This document shows positions 1-5,762 of a stretch of DNA of 6,314 nucleotides, piece after piece. Origin of the DNA: an uncultured Rothia sp. GTDB taxonomy: Bacteria; Actinomycetota; Actinomycetes; Actinomycetales; Micrococcaceae. Location of the stretch: positions 1 through 6,314 of the forward strand of contig CALGXU010000148.1 in assembly GCA_937935205.1 (NCBI GenBank), given 5' to 3'. Position 1 is the stretch's first letter, and the number at the start of each line of letters is the position of its first letter. Position numbers and translations under genes: made by a program. The notes under the pieces are model-generated. The model did not search any database. It was not told the DNA's origin and saw only the letters and a list, made by a program, of their open reading frames with translations.

Positions 1-58
1 TCGGGTGGGTACCCGCCGGGCGCTGTAACGCTATGAGACGCTATGGTGCGTCGGGGTT

Positions 59-835
59 TTATGCGTCGAAGCGTGCGATTGCTGCGAACTCGTCAGCCTG
101 CAGGGATGCGCCGCCAACGAGCACGCCGTCCACGTCTTCCTTGCCCATGATGGAGGGTGCGGAGGAGGACTTGACGGAGCCGCCGTAGAGAACGCGGACC
201 TTCTCTGCAACGTCTGCGGAGTAGAGCTTAGCGATTTCTGCGCGGATTGCTGCGGACATTTCCTGTGCGTCGTCTGCGGTTGCGACCTTGCCGGTGCCGA
301 TTGCCCAGACGGGCTCGTATGCGATGACGAGGGTTTCTGCCTGCTCTGCGGTCAGACCTGCGATGGAGCCGCGCAGCTGCTCGAGGGTGTACTCGACGTG
401 GGTGCCTGCTTCACGGATTTCGAGGGGCTCACCGACGCAGAGGACGGGGGTCAGGCCGTGCTTGTATGCTGCCTGAACCTTTGCTGCGCACAGCTCGTCG
501 CTTTCGTGGTGGTAGGTGCGGCGCTCGGAGTGGCCGACGAGCACGAAGGTTGCGCCGAGCTTGGAGAGGAATGCGCCGGAGATTTCGCCGGTGTATGCGC
601 CGGAGTCGTGGACGGAGAGGTCCTGGCCGCCGTAGAGGATGTCCAGCTTGTCGCCTTCGACGAGGGTCTGCACGGAGCGGATGTCGGTGAAGGGCGGGAA
701 GACGGCAACTTCGGTTGCGGAGAAGTCAAAGTTTGCGTCGTCGAGGGTCCATGCGAGCTTCTGGACGAGGGTGACTGCCTCTGCGTGGTTGAGGTTCATC
801 TTCCAGTTGCCTGCGATGAGGGGCTTACGCGACAT
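59..835 (-). CDS. tpiA: triosephosphate isomerase
   Basis: This cytoplasmic glycolytic enzyme interconverts dihydroxyacetone phosphate and glyceraldehyde 3-phosphate, normally as a homodimer of TIM barrels. The 258 residues match the usual family length of about 250-260. Visible motifs are the N-terminal AGNWKMN with substrate-binding N10 and K12, the GHSERR motif with catalytic H102, AYEPVWAIGTGK with catalytic base E174 followed by the mobile lid, and the phosphate-binding YGGSVK (217-222) and GVLVGGASL (237-245). All catalytic residues are present. The ATG start has an AAGGAG Shine-Dalgarno sequence (842-847) 6 nt away. Alanine codons are strongly biased: residues 195-210 use five GCA and one GCT, as expected of a highly expressed gene. 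It is the last gene of the visible cluster and has its own promoter and leader. secG often follows tpiA in related genomes but would lie outside the window. Confidence 0.98.
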   Translation of the reverse strand: MSRKPLIAGNWKMNLNHAEAVTLVQKLAWTLDDANFDFSATEVAVFPPFTDIRSVQTLVEGDKLDILYGGQDLSVHDSGAYTGEISGAFLSKLGATFVLVGHSERRTYHHESDELCAAKVQAAYKHGLTPVLCVGEPLEIREAGTHVEYTLEQLRGSIAGLTAEQAETLVIAYEPVWAIGTGKVATADDAQEMSAAIRAEIAKLYSADVAEKVRVLYGGSVKSSSAPSIMGKEDVDGVLVGGASLQADEFAAIARFDA

Positions 836-853
836 AGTTCGCTCCTTAGCTTT

Positions 854-875
854 CCCGCGCGGTATGCCGTGCGGG
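854..875 (-). promoter_or_regulatory. leader hairpin before tpiA ribosome-binding site
   Basis: The minus strand reads CCCGCACGG-CATA-CCGCGCGGG, a 9-bp stem with one A-C mismatch and a 4-nt loop. It ends 6 nt before the AAGGAG of tpiA, so the ribosome-binding site stays unpaired. It may stabilise the 5' end of the transcript or tune translation. It is not a terminator because no U-rich tail follows. Function is inferred. Confidence 0.45.
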
Positions 876-901
876 GTTGTTGTTCGGAATTTTCCTTTTC
901 T

Positions 902-930
902 ATTTTAGAGGGTTGGCGGCATATTTTCAC
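902..930 (-). promoter_or_regulatory. putative tpiA promoter
   Basis: On the minus strand a -35-like GTGAAA (925-930, 4 of 6 to TTGACA) is followed after exactly 17 nt by TAAAAT (902-907, 5 of 6 to TATAAT). Transcription would start near 895, giving a leader of about 60 nt before the tpiA ATG. It lies downstream of the stem-loop at 1036-1066, so tpiA could be transcribed independently of the two uncharacterised genes. The match is by eye. Confidence 0.6.
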
Positions 931-1035
931 TGGTTCGGCGCGGTTTTATGCTGTGCCTTGACTATTCTCACCCCGCGTTCACCGCTTTCTTTCAACCCTT
1001 GCTATTTTGCGGGTTCTGTTGCCATTTAAACGGGT

Positions 1036-1066
1036 GCAGGGGAAGCCTCATAGTGGCTTCCCCTGC
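1036..1066 (-). terminator. perfect 12-bp stem-loop after the uncharacterised gene pair
   Basis: GCAGGGGAAGCC and GGCTTCCCCTGC form a perfect 12-bp stem around a 7-nt loop, 27 bp after the stop at 1094. The stem is strong and GC-rich. The minus-strand tail (ACCCGTTTAAATGG) has only a short T run, so this may be a weak-tail actinobacterial terminator or an mRNA-stabilising stem. The position between a stop codon and the next promoter favours termination. Confidence 0.65.
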
Positions 1067-1093
1067 GGATGTACTTCCTCGGTTTAGAGAAAG

Positions 1094-1945
1094 CTAGAGC
1101 TGCCCGAATCCTTGCGGGTAGATCGGCTCGTAGGTGTTACGGTTGCTGTAGCCGTCGCGGTCGACCACAATCACCCACTGCCCACGCAGATGCTCCACGG
1201 CCAACGAGAAACGCCCCAGGTACTTCAAATATTTGCGGATATCCTGCTTCTCACCCGTCTCAGTCACATAAAATGCAAGGTCCTTAGCCTTAGTCGTGTA
1301 CAGGGTGCTCACCAGGATATTTCGGCTCGTATTTTTAGCCTTTTCACCCGCAACAAGATTATCAACAACGTTGGCGCTCAGCACATTCTTATCAGCCGAG
1401 ATAATCCACCCGCGCTTCTCCCTGTACAGGCGAAGAATTTCGGGGTGTAGCACCTTTTCCGGGTCCGTGACCTTAGATAGAGGCTCCGTATCACCCGTGT
1501 GGTAGAAGTAATTCATCGACGCAAAGAAGTACGCCAAGAATGCGTACAAGCCGCCGCGGTCGTAGTTATCCATTCCGGGCTGCTGAATAGGGTACGGCAC
1601 GTTCTGAGCCGCCTGCGCCTCCGTGGCAGGAATGAAACGGCCCTTACGCTCAAAGGCCGTGTAGACCAGCGGCCCGGAAGAAGGACCCATGGTGATCAGC
1701 GCATCGTACTTCTCCGTGGGTTCCAGATGCACAAACTCCTGATCCCGCTTCTTATCGGTTTTGGACTCTGAACCAATCTCATTGAGCAGTTTAGTACCCC
1801 AGCCAAAAGCTACCGCGACGAGGGCGGCGCCAGCAAACACGCCAGCCCGTATAAACTTGACGCGAGATATCACACGCCTCATGTACGCTCGTTGCTCGTT
1901 ATACCCGGGTCCGCCGTATCCTGGTCCACCAAAGTTACTCGTCAT
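1094..1945 (-). CDS. uncharacterised membrane-anchored protein, possibly DUF6318-like
   Basis: I do not recognise a function. The 283-residue product starts with a short Gly/Pro/Tyr-rich tail holding a tandem GGPGY GGPGY (6-15), then a basic stretch (RR at 23-24, R28, K30, R33), then one hydrophobic segment at about 34-50. This suggests an inside N-terminus and an extracytoplasmic domain of about 230 residues. There is no cysteine, so it is not a lipoprotein, and no signal-peptidase site is evident. The section 114-160, with NVPYP, GGLYAFLAYF, MNYFYHTGDTEPL, recalls the actinobacterial DUF6318 lipoprotein family; this is from memory and moderate at best. Residues 106-192 align without gaps to the upstream neighbour. 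The start has a purine-rich GGGGAGAG 4 nt upstream, and the stop of the previous gene is 17 bp away, so the two are very likely co-transcribed. Alanine codons in the membrane segment are GCT, GCC and GCG with no GCA, unlike tpiA. Confidence 0.88.
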   Translation of the reverse strand: MTSNFGGPGYGGPGYNEQRAYMRRVISRVKFIRAGVFAGAALVAVAFGWGTKLLNEIGSESKTDKKRDQEFVHLEPTEKYDALITMGPSSGPLVYTAFERKGRFIPATEAQAAQNVPYPIQQPGMDNYDRGGLYAFLAYFFASMNYFYHTGDTEPLSKVTDPEKVLHPEILRLYREKRGWIISADKNVLSANVVDNLVAGEKAKNTSRNILVSTLYTTKAKDLAFYVTETGEKQDIRKYLKYLGRFSLAVEHLRGQWVIVVDRDGYSNRNTYEPIYPQGFGQL

Positions 1946-1961
1946 GTTGCTCTCCCCTCCC

Positions 1962-2552
1962 CTAGCTCAAACTATTTTCTGAAATGAATTGGACGGGCCT
2001 CCACTCATTCGTGAATTGTGTACGTAGAGTCCCGTGTATTGCGCCGTCACGGATCAGGCCGCGCGTATCAAAATCGGTGATGGGGTACACCTGGTTTGTG
2101 TCTTTGCGGTACACCTGAACTTCGGGAAGAATATCGAACCGCACATTCCATTCCACAATTTTTAGCGTCTCGTCAATGAGGCGCGGCTGCCCCTCCAGCA
2201 GGTTCATGGTCAGAATCTGGGGGTTAGGAGTAATAACCCAGCCCCTGCCCTCTTCGTAGAGGTCCTGAATGGCGGGGAAGAACATTTCTTCGCTGATATT
2301 GTCCATCCTCAGAACTGCAGGTTCGGAGGCTAGAATCATGTAGTTTTGGCAGGCGTAGTAGTAGCCCAGGTAGGGGCGCAGGTTTGACACCTCGTAACGG
2401 TTCGGGGTGTACCTCACCCCGGGGGCGGGTGCTGAGTAGGCGGGGTGGTCCCGGTTTGCGGGCGTGTAGGGCCCGATCACGTGGTCGGCAACATAGGGGT
2501 ATGTTCCGGTGTAGTCTTTTTCGTCAAAAAGTGTTTGAGCGTTTACGGTCAT
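1962..2552 (-). CDS. uncharacterised soluble paralogue of the downstream gene
   Basis: The 196-residue protein has no recognised function. It has no signal peptide or membrane segment and only one cysteine (C68), and it should be cytoplasmic unless it binds a membrane partner. Its residues 31-117 align without a gap to residues 106-192 of the following gene, with 25 of 87 identical by hand count, including L58, Y64, A67, N70, Y71, P93, LY at 98-99, RGW at 103-105 and N117. It therefore corresponds to the partner without its first 75 residues, where the anchor lies. The ATG is firm: a GGAAGG-type Shine-Dalgarno sequence precedes it, and an in-frame TGA (2577-2579) lies 24 nt upstream with no start codon between, so a hidden N-terminal anchor is excluded unless there is a frameshift. 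The stop is 17 bp from the next start, implying a two-gene operon. The domain could be related to DUF6318, inferred only through the paralogue. Confidence 0.85.
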   Translation of the reverse strand: MTVNAQTLFDEKDYTGTYPYVADHVIGPYTPANRDHPAYSAPAPGVRYTPNRYEVSNLRPYLGYYYACQNYMILASEPAVLRMDNISEEMFFPAIQDLYEEGRGWVITPNPQILTMNLLEGQPRLIDETLKIVEWNVRFDILPEVQVYRKDTNQVYPITDFDTRGLIRDGAIHGTLRTQFTNEWRPVQFISENSLS

Positions 2553-2946
2553 TCTTTCCTTCCTTGGATTCGATGTTCACTAGTTGCCGTTTTCACGAGC
2601 TGCTTAGTTTGTGAGCTACCGAGGCGGTTCTGGGCTGCTTGCGGGCGACTGGGCTCAACAGCTGGGCTGGATAAACTTCTTCGCATATCCACGATGCAAT
2701 TCTCTAGAGGTGCATGCACTCCCTGCCTCATTCCCCCACGACCATCTTGAGGTTGCCGACCGGGGTCCTCTATATTTCCAGTCTATTAGAGCTAGTCCCC
2801 CACGTCCCCGATACAAGCTGTACGTTGCAGAATCCACAGCATATAGTCAGGAAACAGCGTGTGCTGAACAGACAAGAACCCCCGCCGGAACGGTACCGAA
2901 ATACCGTCCCGACGGGGGTTCCTTACACTAAATCTGTGCACCCAGA
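2553..2946. other. intergenic region between pgk and the uncharacterised pair
   Basis: This 394-bp stretch holds the pgk terminator and the ribosome-binding site of the 196-residue gene. Between them (about 2570-2875) I find no gene or RNA I can name. Two short perfect palindromes sit side by side, CTCTAGAG (2702-2709) and GTGCATGCAC (2710-2719). A minus-strand TTGCAT (2694-2699), 18 nt, TTTATC (2670-2675) is the best promoter match, at only 3 of 6 for each box, so the promoter of the pair is unresolved. Confidence 0.6.
2876..2921 (-). terminator. pgk terminator, 20-bp stem
   Basis: Read on the minus strand this forms GAACCCCCG/CGGGGGTTC (9 bp), two further pairs and GGGACGGTA/TACCGTTCC (9 pairs), closed by the loop TTTCGG. 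The stem has 20 consecutive pairs. The only two non-Watson-Crick positions (2885/2912 and 2889/2908) are G-U in the minus-strand RNA but C-A in plus-strand RNA, which indicates that the functional transcript is the pgk mRNA. The tail TTGTCTGTTC is modestly U-rich. The stem begins 25 nt after the pgk stop. Confidence 0.82.
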
Positions 2947-4170
2947 TTAGGCGCCCAGTGCCTCCAAGCCGGGCAGGGTCTTACCCTCAATGTACTCGAG
3001 GGAAGCGCCACCACCGGTGGAGATGTGGCCGAACTGCTCGTCCTTGAAGCCCAGGTTACGGACTGCCGAAGCGGAGTCGCCACCACCAATGATGGAGAAT
3101 GCGTCAGACTCGACGATAGCCTGTGCCACCGCGCGGGTGCCTTCAGCGAAGGGAGCAATCTCGAACACGCCAACGGGGCCGTTCCAGAAGATGGTCTTTG
3201 CGCCCTTGATCTTCTCTGCGAAGATTTCGCGGGTCTTGGGGCCGATGTCCAGGCCCTCAGCCTCTGCACCCAGCTTGCCGCCGGTCAGATCCTCAATGGG
3301 GCGGATCTCGGTGTTAGCGTCAGCGGAGAATGCGTCAGACCAAACAACGTCCACTGCGGTGATGATCTCGGTGCCCTTCTCGGGAGCTTCCTTCAGGTAA
3401 CGCAGAACGTTCTCGACCTGGTCCTTCTCCAGCAGCGACTGGCCAACCTCGTAGCCCTGTGCGTATGCGAAGGTGTAGCCCATGCCGCCACCGATGAGGA
3501 TGGTGTCAGCCTTACCGATCAGGTTGTCAATCACGGCGAGCTTATCGGAAACCTTAGCGCCACCCATGACCACAACGAAGGGACGCTCGGGGTCGTTCAG
3601 GGTCTTAGCCAGAACGTCAACTTCCTTCTTCACCAGGTCACCCAGGTATGCGGGCAGACGCTTAGCAACGTCGTAGACGGAAGCGTGCTTGCGGTGAACT
3701 GCACCGAATGCGTCGTTCACGTATGCGCCGTTCTCGCCGGTCAGTGCGACCAGCTCGTCAGCGAATTCGCCGCGCTCTGCGTCATCCTTGGAGGTCTCGC
3801 GTGCGTCGTAGCGGACGTTCTCAACGACCAGAACTTCGCCGTCAGCCAGGGCTGCTGCCTTAGCCTTTGCGTCCTCGCCTACCAGGTCGGTTGCAACCTT
3901 CACGGGCACGGATGCCAGCTCAGCCAGGCGTGCAGCTGCCGGTGCGATGGAGTACTGGGGGTCGACCTTGCCCTTGGGGCGGCCCAGGTGTGCGGTCACG
4001 ATAACGCGTGCGCCAGCCTTGGCAAGCTTCTCAATGACGGGCAGGGATGCGCGGACGCGGCCGTCGTCGGTGACAACGCCGTCCTTCAGGGGTACGTTCA
4101 GGTCGGAACGGACGAGAACGTGGCGGCCTGCGACGCCTTCTTCGAGCAGTTCGGACAGTGCCTTAGCCAT
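2947..4170 (-). CDS. pgk: phosphoglycerate kinase
   Basis: This cytoplasmic monomeric kinase transfers the acyl phosphate of 1,3-bisphosphoglycerate to ADP, the first ATP-yielding step of glycolysis. The product is 407 residues, typical for bacterial Pgk. In order: RSDLNVP (21-27) and HLGRPKG (61-67) of the 3-phosphoglycerate-binding N-domain, ENVRY (117-121), VNDAF (151-155), MGGAKVSDK (202-210) at the nucleotide-binding domain, GGGMGYTF (227-234), FWNGPVGVFE (328-337), GGGDS (362-366) and STGGGASLE (384-392). No key motif is missing. The open frame extends to an ATG at 4224, but I reject that start: the 18 extra residues match nothing in the family, overlap the likely promoter, and a near-perfect AGGAGG (4178-4183) sits 7 nt before the ATG at 4170. 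The gene is followed by a strong terminator and preceded by its own promoter, so it is probably monocistronic despite lying directly after gap. Confidence 0.98.
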   Translation of the reverse strand: MAKALSELLEEGVAGRHVLVRSDLNVPLKDGVVTDDGRVRASLPVIEKLAKAGARVIVTAHLGRPKGKVDPQYSIAPAAARLAELASVPVKVATDLVGEDAKAKAAALADGEVLVVENVRYDARETSKDDAERGEFADELVALTGENGAYVNDAFGAVHRKHASVYDVAKRLPAYLGDLVKKEVDVLAKTLNDPERPFVVVMGGAKVSDKLAVIDNLIGKADTILIGGGMGYTFAYAQGYEVGQSLLEKDQVENVLRYLKEAPEKGTEIITAVDVVWSDAFSADANTEIRPIEDLTGGKLGAEAEGLDIGPKTREIFAEKIKGAKTIFWNGPVGVFEIAPFAEGTRAVAQAIVESDAFSIIGGGDSASAVRNLGFKDEQFGHISTGGGASLEYIEGKTLPGLEALGA

Positions 4171-4177
4171 AGGAATT

Positions 4178-4183
4178 CCTCCT
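4178..4183 (-). promoter_or_regulatory. pgk Shine-Dalgarno sequence, decides the start
   Basis: AGGAGG on the minus strand lies 7 nt before the ATG at 4170. No comparable site precedes the in-frame ATG codons at 4224 or 4215, so translation should begin at MAKALSEL. Confidence 0.9.
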
Positions 4184-4210
4184 GGATAGGTGGGTTTATA
4201 TACCGTTTCC

Positions 4211-4239
4211 ATCATACCGAACATTAGGGTGTTTGACAG
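4211..4239 (-). promoter_or_regulatory. putative pgk promoter
   Basis: The minus strand carries CTGTCA (4234-4239, 4 of 6 to TTGACA), a 17-nt spacer and TATGAT (4211-4216, 5 of 6 to TATAAT). Transcription would start near 4204, leaving a leader of about 34 nt to the ATG at 4170, ample for the AGGAGG. The sequence overlaps the rejected upstream start at 4224, which supports the shorter Pgk. Confidence 0.58.
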
Positions 4240-4244
4240 CCTAA

Positions 4245-4312
4245 AAAATAGCTTTTATATGGTGTTTCTCCGCAGAATATCGCGGATATTCGCACACTCT
4301 ATCAGCTATTTT
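4245..4312. repeat. outer inverted repeat around the pgk palindrome
   Basis: AAAATAGCT (4245-4253) and AGCTATTTT (4304-4312) are perfect 9-bp inverted copies. They enclose the 17-bp palindrome almost concentrically. They could be a pair of half-sites, a cruciform, or chance in an AT-rich spacer. Confidence 0.4.
4275..4291. repeat. 17-bp palindrome upstream of pgk
   Basis: GAATATC-GCG-GATATTC is a perfect 7-bp inverted repeat with a 3-bp centre. It lies about 36 bp upstream of the putative pgk -35. The size and symmetry fit a dimeric regulator's operator, but I recognise no specific regulator. Confidence 0.45.
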
Positions 4313-4412
4313 CTTACGGTACTTTTGACCCAAAAAGGGCGACGGAAAATAGTATGTTTATACGTTTTTTGGGGTTTTATTCAAGGCCCTCATAAAGAGT
4401 CTTGGTACAGCA

Positions 4413-4451
4413 AACCCCGACTCCCCCGCTTGATGCGGTGGTGCCGGGGTT
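4413..4451 (-). terminator. probable gap terminator
   Basis: The minus strand pairs AACCCCG with CGGGGTT (7 bp). This continues into an inner 10-position stem ending CCGC-ATCAA-GCGG, with two mismatches (A-A and A-G) and one G-U pair. It lies 63 nt after the gap stop. The tail is TGCTGTACC, without a proper U run. The AACCCC/GGGGTT arms resemble the pgk terminator, suggesting a common terminator style in this genome. Confidence 0.65.
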
Positions 4452-4475
4452 CACTATGCGTTAGTTACGCGGGGT

Positions 4476-4498
4476 GACGCTTACACTCGGTGAGCGTC
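4476..4498 (-). repeat. first stem-loop after gap stop
   Basis: On the minus strand GACGCTCAC-CGA-GTG(TA)AGCGTC forms a 9-bp stem with a 2-nt bulge and a 3-nt loop, 16 nt after the gap stop. No U tract follows. Together with the larger hairpin at 4413-4451 it makes a two-hairpin 3' region that could protect the transcript end or assist termination. Confidence 0.5.
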
Positions 4499-4514
4499 GC
4501 AAGCCTATTGGGGC

Positions 4515-5519
4515 TTAGAGGGAAGCCACAACCTTGTTGGTGAACTTCACGAGGCGTGCAACGTAGCCGTACTCGTTGTCGTACCAAGCGATAACCTTCA
4601 CCTGGTCGCCGATGACCTTGGTCAGCGGTGCGTCGAAGACGGTGGAGATGGGCTCACCCTCGATGTCCTTGGACACGATGGGATCCTCGTTGTACTTGAT
4701 GATGCCCTTCAGGGGGCCCTCAGCTGCTGCCTTGACTGCTGCGTTGACTTCCTCAACGGTGACCTCGCGCTCAGCGGTGAAGGTCAGGTCGGTGATGGAG
4801 CCGGTGATGGTGGGAACGCGGACTGCGAAGCCGTCCAGCTTACCCTTCAGCTCGGGCAGAACCAGGCCAACAGCTGCTGCTGCACCGGTGGAGGTGGGGA
4901 CCATGTTCACAGCTGCTGCGCGTGCACGGCGCAGGTCGCGGTGGGGAGCATCCTGCAGACGCTGGTCAGCGGTGTATGCGTGGATGGTGGTCATCAGACC
5001 CTGCTTGATGCCGAATGCATCGTTCAGAACCTTAGCCATCGGAGCGAGGCAGTTGGTGGTGCAGGATGCGTTGGAGACGATGTGGTGGTTAGCTGCATCG
5101 TACTGGTCGTCGTTCACGCCCATGACGAAGGTGCCGTCGATGTTCTTACCGGGAGCGGAGAGGATAACCTTCTTAGCGCCAGCCTCGATGTGTGCCTTTG
5201 CCTTGGTGCCGTCGGTGAAGAAACCGGTGGACTCGAGGACTACGTCAACGCCCAGGTCCTTCCAGGGGAGGTTCTGGGGGTCGCGCTCAGCGAGGATCTT
5301 GATTTCCTTGCCGTCAACAACCAGTGCGCCTTCCTTGACCTCGACCTCTGCGTTGAAGCGACCCATGATGGAGTCGTACTTGAGCAGGTGTGCCAGGGTC
5401 TCAACATCGGTGAGGTCGTTGATTGCAACGATCTCGAAGCCGACGCCCTCGGTCTGAGCTGCGCGGAAGAAGGTGCGGCCGATGCGGCCGAAGCCGTTGA
5501 TTGCTACGCGTACAGTCAC
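4515..5519 (-). CDS. gap: glyceraldehyde-3-phosphate dehydrogenase, type I
   Basis: This cytoplasmic tetrameric enzyme oxidises glyceraldehyde 3-phosphate to 1,3-bisphosphoglycerate with reduction of NAD. The 334 residues match the family. The Rossmann motif NGFGRIGR is at 8-15. INDL (33-36) with the acidic D35 after the second strand favours NAD over NADP. The active site SNASCTTNCLAP holds the catalytic cysteine C153, with the partner histidine H180 in TIHAYT. PTSTGAAAAVG (208-218) and the C-terminal WYDNEYGY (312-319) are also intact. The start codon is GTG, chosen because it gives the canonical MTVRVAINGFGRIGR N-terminus and has AAGGAG (5528-5533) 8 nt upstream. The product is the glycolytic type, not the 4-phosphoerythronate-type paralogue. 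It lies immediately upstream of pgk, but a terminator-like structure and a separate promoter lie between them. Confidence 0.98.
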   Translation of the reverse strand: MTVRVAINGFGRIGRTFFRAAQTEGVGFEIVAINDLTDVETLAHLLKYDSIMGRFNAEVEVKEGALVVDGKEIKILAERDPQNLPWKDLGVDVVLESTGFFTDGTKAKAHIEAGAKKVILSAPGKNIDGTFVMGVNDDQYDAANHHIVSNASCTTNCLAPMAKVLNDAFGIKQGLMTTIHAYTADQRLQDAPHRDLRRARAAAVNMVPTSTGAAAAVGLVLPELKGKLDGFAVRVPTITGSITDLTFTAEREVTVEEVNAAVKAAAEGPLKGIIKYNEDPIVSKDIEGEPISTVFDAPLTKVIGDQVKVIAWYDNEYGYVARLVKFTNKVVASL

Positions 5520-5640
5520 TGGAGTATCTCCTTGTCAGTGCGTTGGTGGCGGTGTACAAATCCGATGCCTTGCAGGCTCTGGTTTGTCGGATTCGTCCGT
5601 GCTCTATGTTGCCCGGTGCGTTCCGCCGTTGTTGGTAATA

Positions 5641-5646
5641 ATCCTA
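5641..5646 (-). promoter_or_regulatory. candidate gap -10 element
   Basis: TAGGAT on the minus strand fits the TANNNT rule, and an overlapping TAGGGT lies just upstream. No good -35 is found 16-18 nt further up, so this is tentative. It would give a leader of about 115 nt before the GTG. Confidence 0.3.
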
Positions 5647-5682
5647 CCCTAGTTTGTGTGTGTTTTGGTGTGTTCTATCGAG

Positions 5683-5750
5683 AAATTTTTGTGAGTTGCG
5701 CCATAAAAACCGGCAAAAACCCGTTGTTTTCTGTTGTTTTACGTTGTGTT
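5683..5750. repeat. helically phased A/T tracts and 10-bp repeats
   Basis: A/T runs AAATTTTT (5683-5690), AAAAAC (5705-5710), AAAAAC (5715-5720), TTTT (5727-5730) and TTTT (5737-5740) are spaced by about 10 or 20 bp. The last three decamers, CCGTTGTTTT, CTGTTGTTTT and ACGTTGTGTT (5721-5750), are imperfect tandem copies. Such phasing is expected to bend DNA. The run lies about 40-105 bp upstream of the candidate gap -10. Confidence 0.55.
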
Positions 5751-5762
5751 CACCCTTAGAAA

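Larger units (their letters stand above)
4171..4514. other. gap-pgk intergenic region without a gene
   Basis: This 344-bp spacer holds the two hairpins after gap, an AT-rich middle with nested inverted repeats, the pgk promoter and its ribosome-binding site. A plus-strand open frame across it (GTG at 4190) has no proper ribosome-binding site and runs into the gap terminator. I see no RNA gene. Confidence 0.7.

Noticed and set aside
1..58. Palindromic GGGTACCC (7-14) and a GACGC-TATGGT-GCGTC hairpin (37-52) just after tpiA, as a terminator
   Set aside because: The stems are short or lack a loop, and no T-rich tail follows on the minus strand, so a tpiA terminator cannot be called. It may lie outside the window.
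398..961. A 187-codon plus-strand open frame opposite tpiA
   Set aside because: It is Cys/Gly/Val-rich, antisense to a certain gene, and runs across the tpiA promoter region.
2570..2875. A riboswitch, tRNA or small RNA in the long spacer before the uncharacterised pair
   Set aside because: No cloverleaf, T-loop motif or recognised aptamer core was found by eye on either strand, only short palindromes.
4171..4224. An 18-residue N-terminal extension of Pgk from the ATG at 4224
   Set aside because: It lies over the TATGAT promoter element, is not found in the family, and the strong AGGAGG is placed for the ATG at 4170.
3025..4227. A 400-codon plus-strand open frame antisense to pgk
   Set aside because: It mirrors pgk almost exactly, has a cysteine- and valine-rich composition typical of antisense reading of biased codons, and matches no family. 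Pgk motifs are unmistakable on the other strand.
4190..4477. A 95-codon plus-strand open frame between gap and pgk
   Set aside because: It has a GTG start without a spaced ribosome-binding site and runs through the pgk promoter and the gap terminator hairpin. No domain is visible.
4576..5759. Plus-strand open frames of 293 and 272 codons opposite gap
   Set aside because: They are antisense shadows of the highly biased gap gene, with low-complexity composition and no family pattern.
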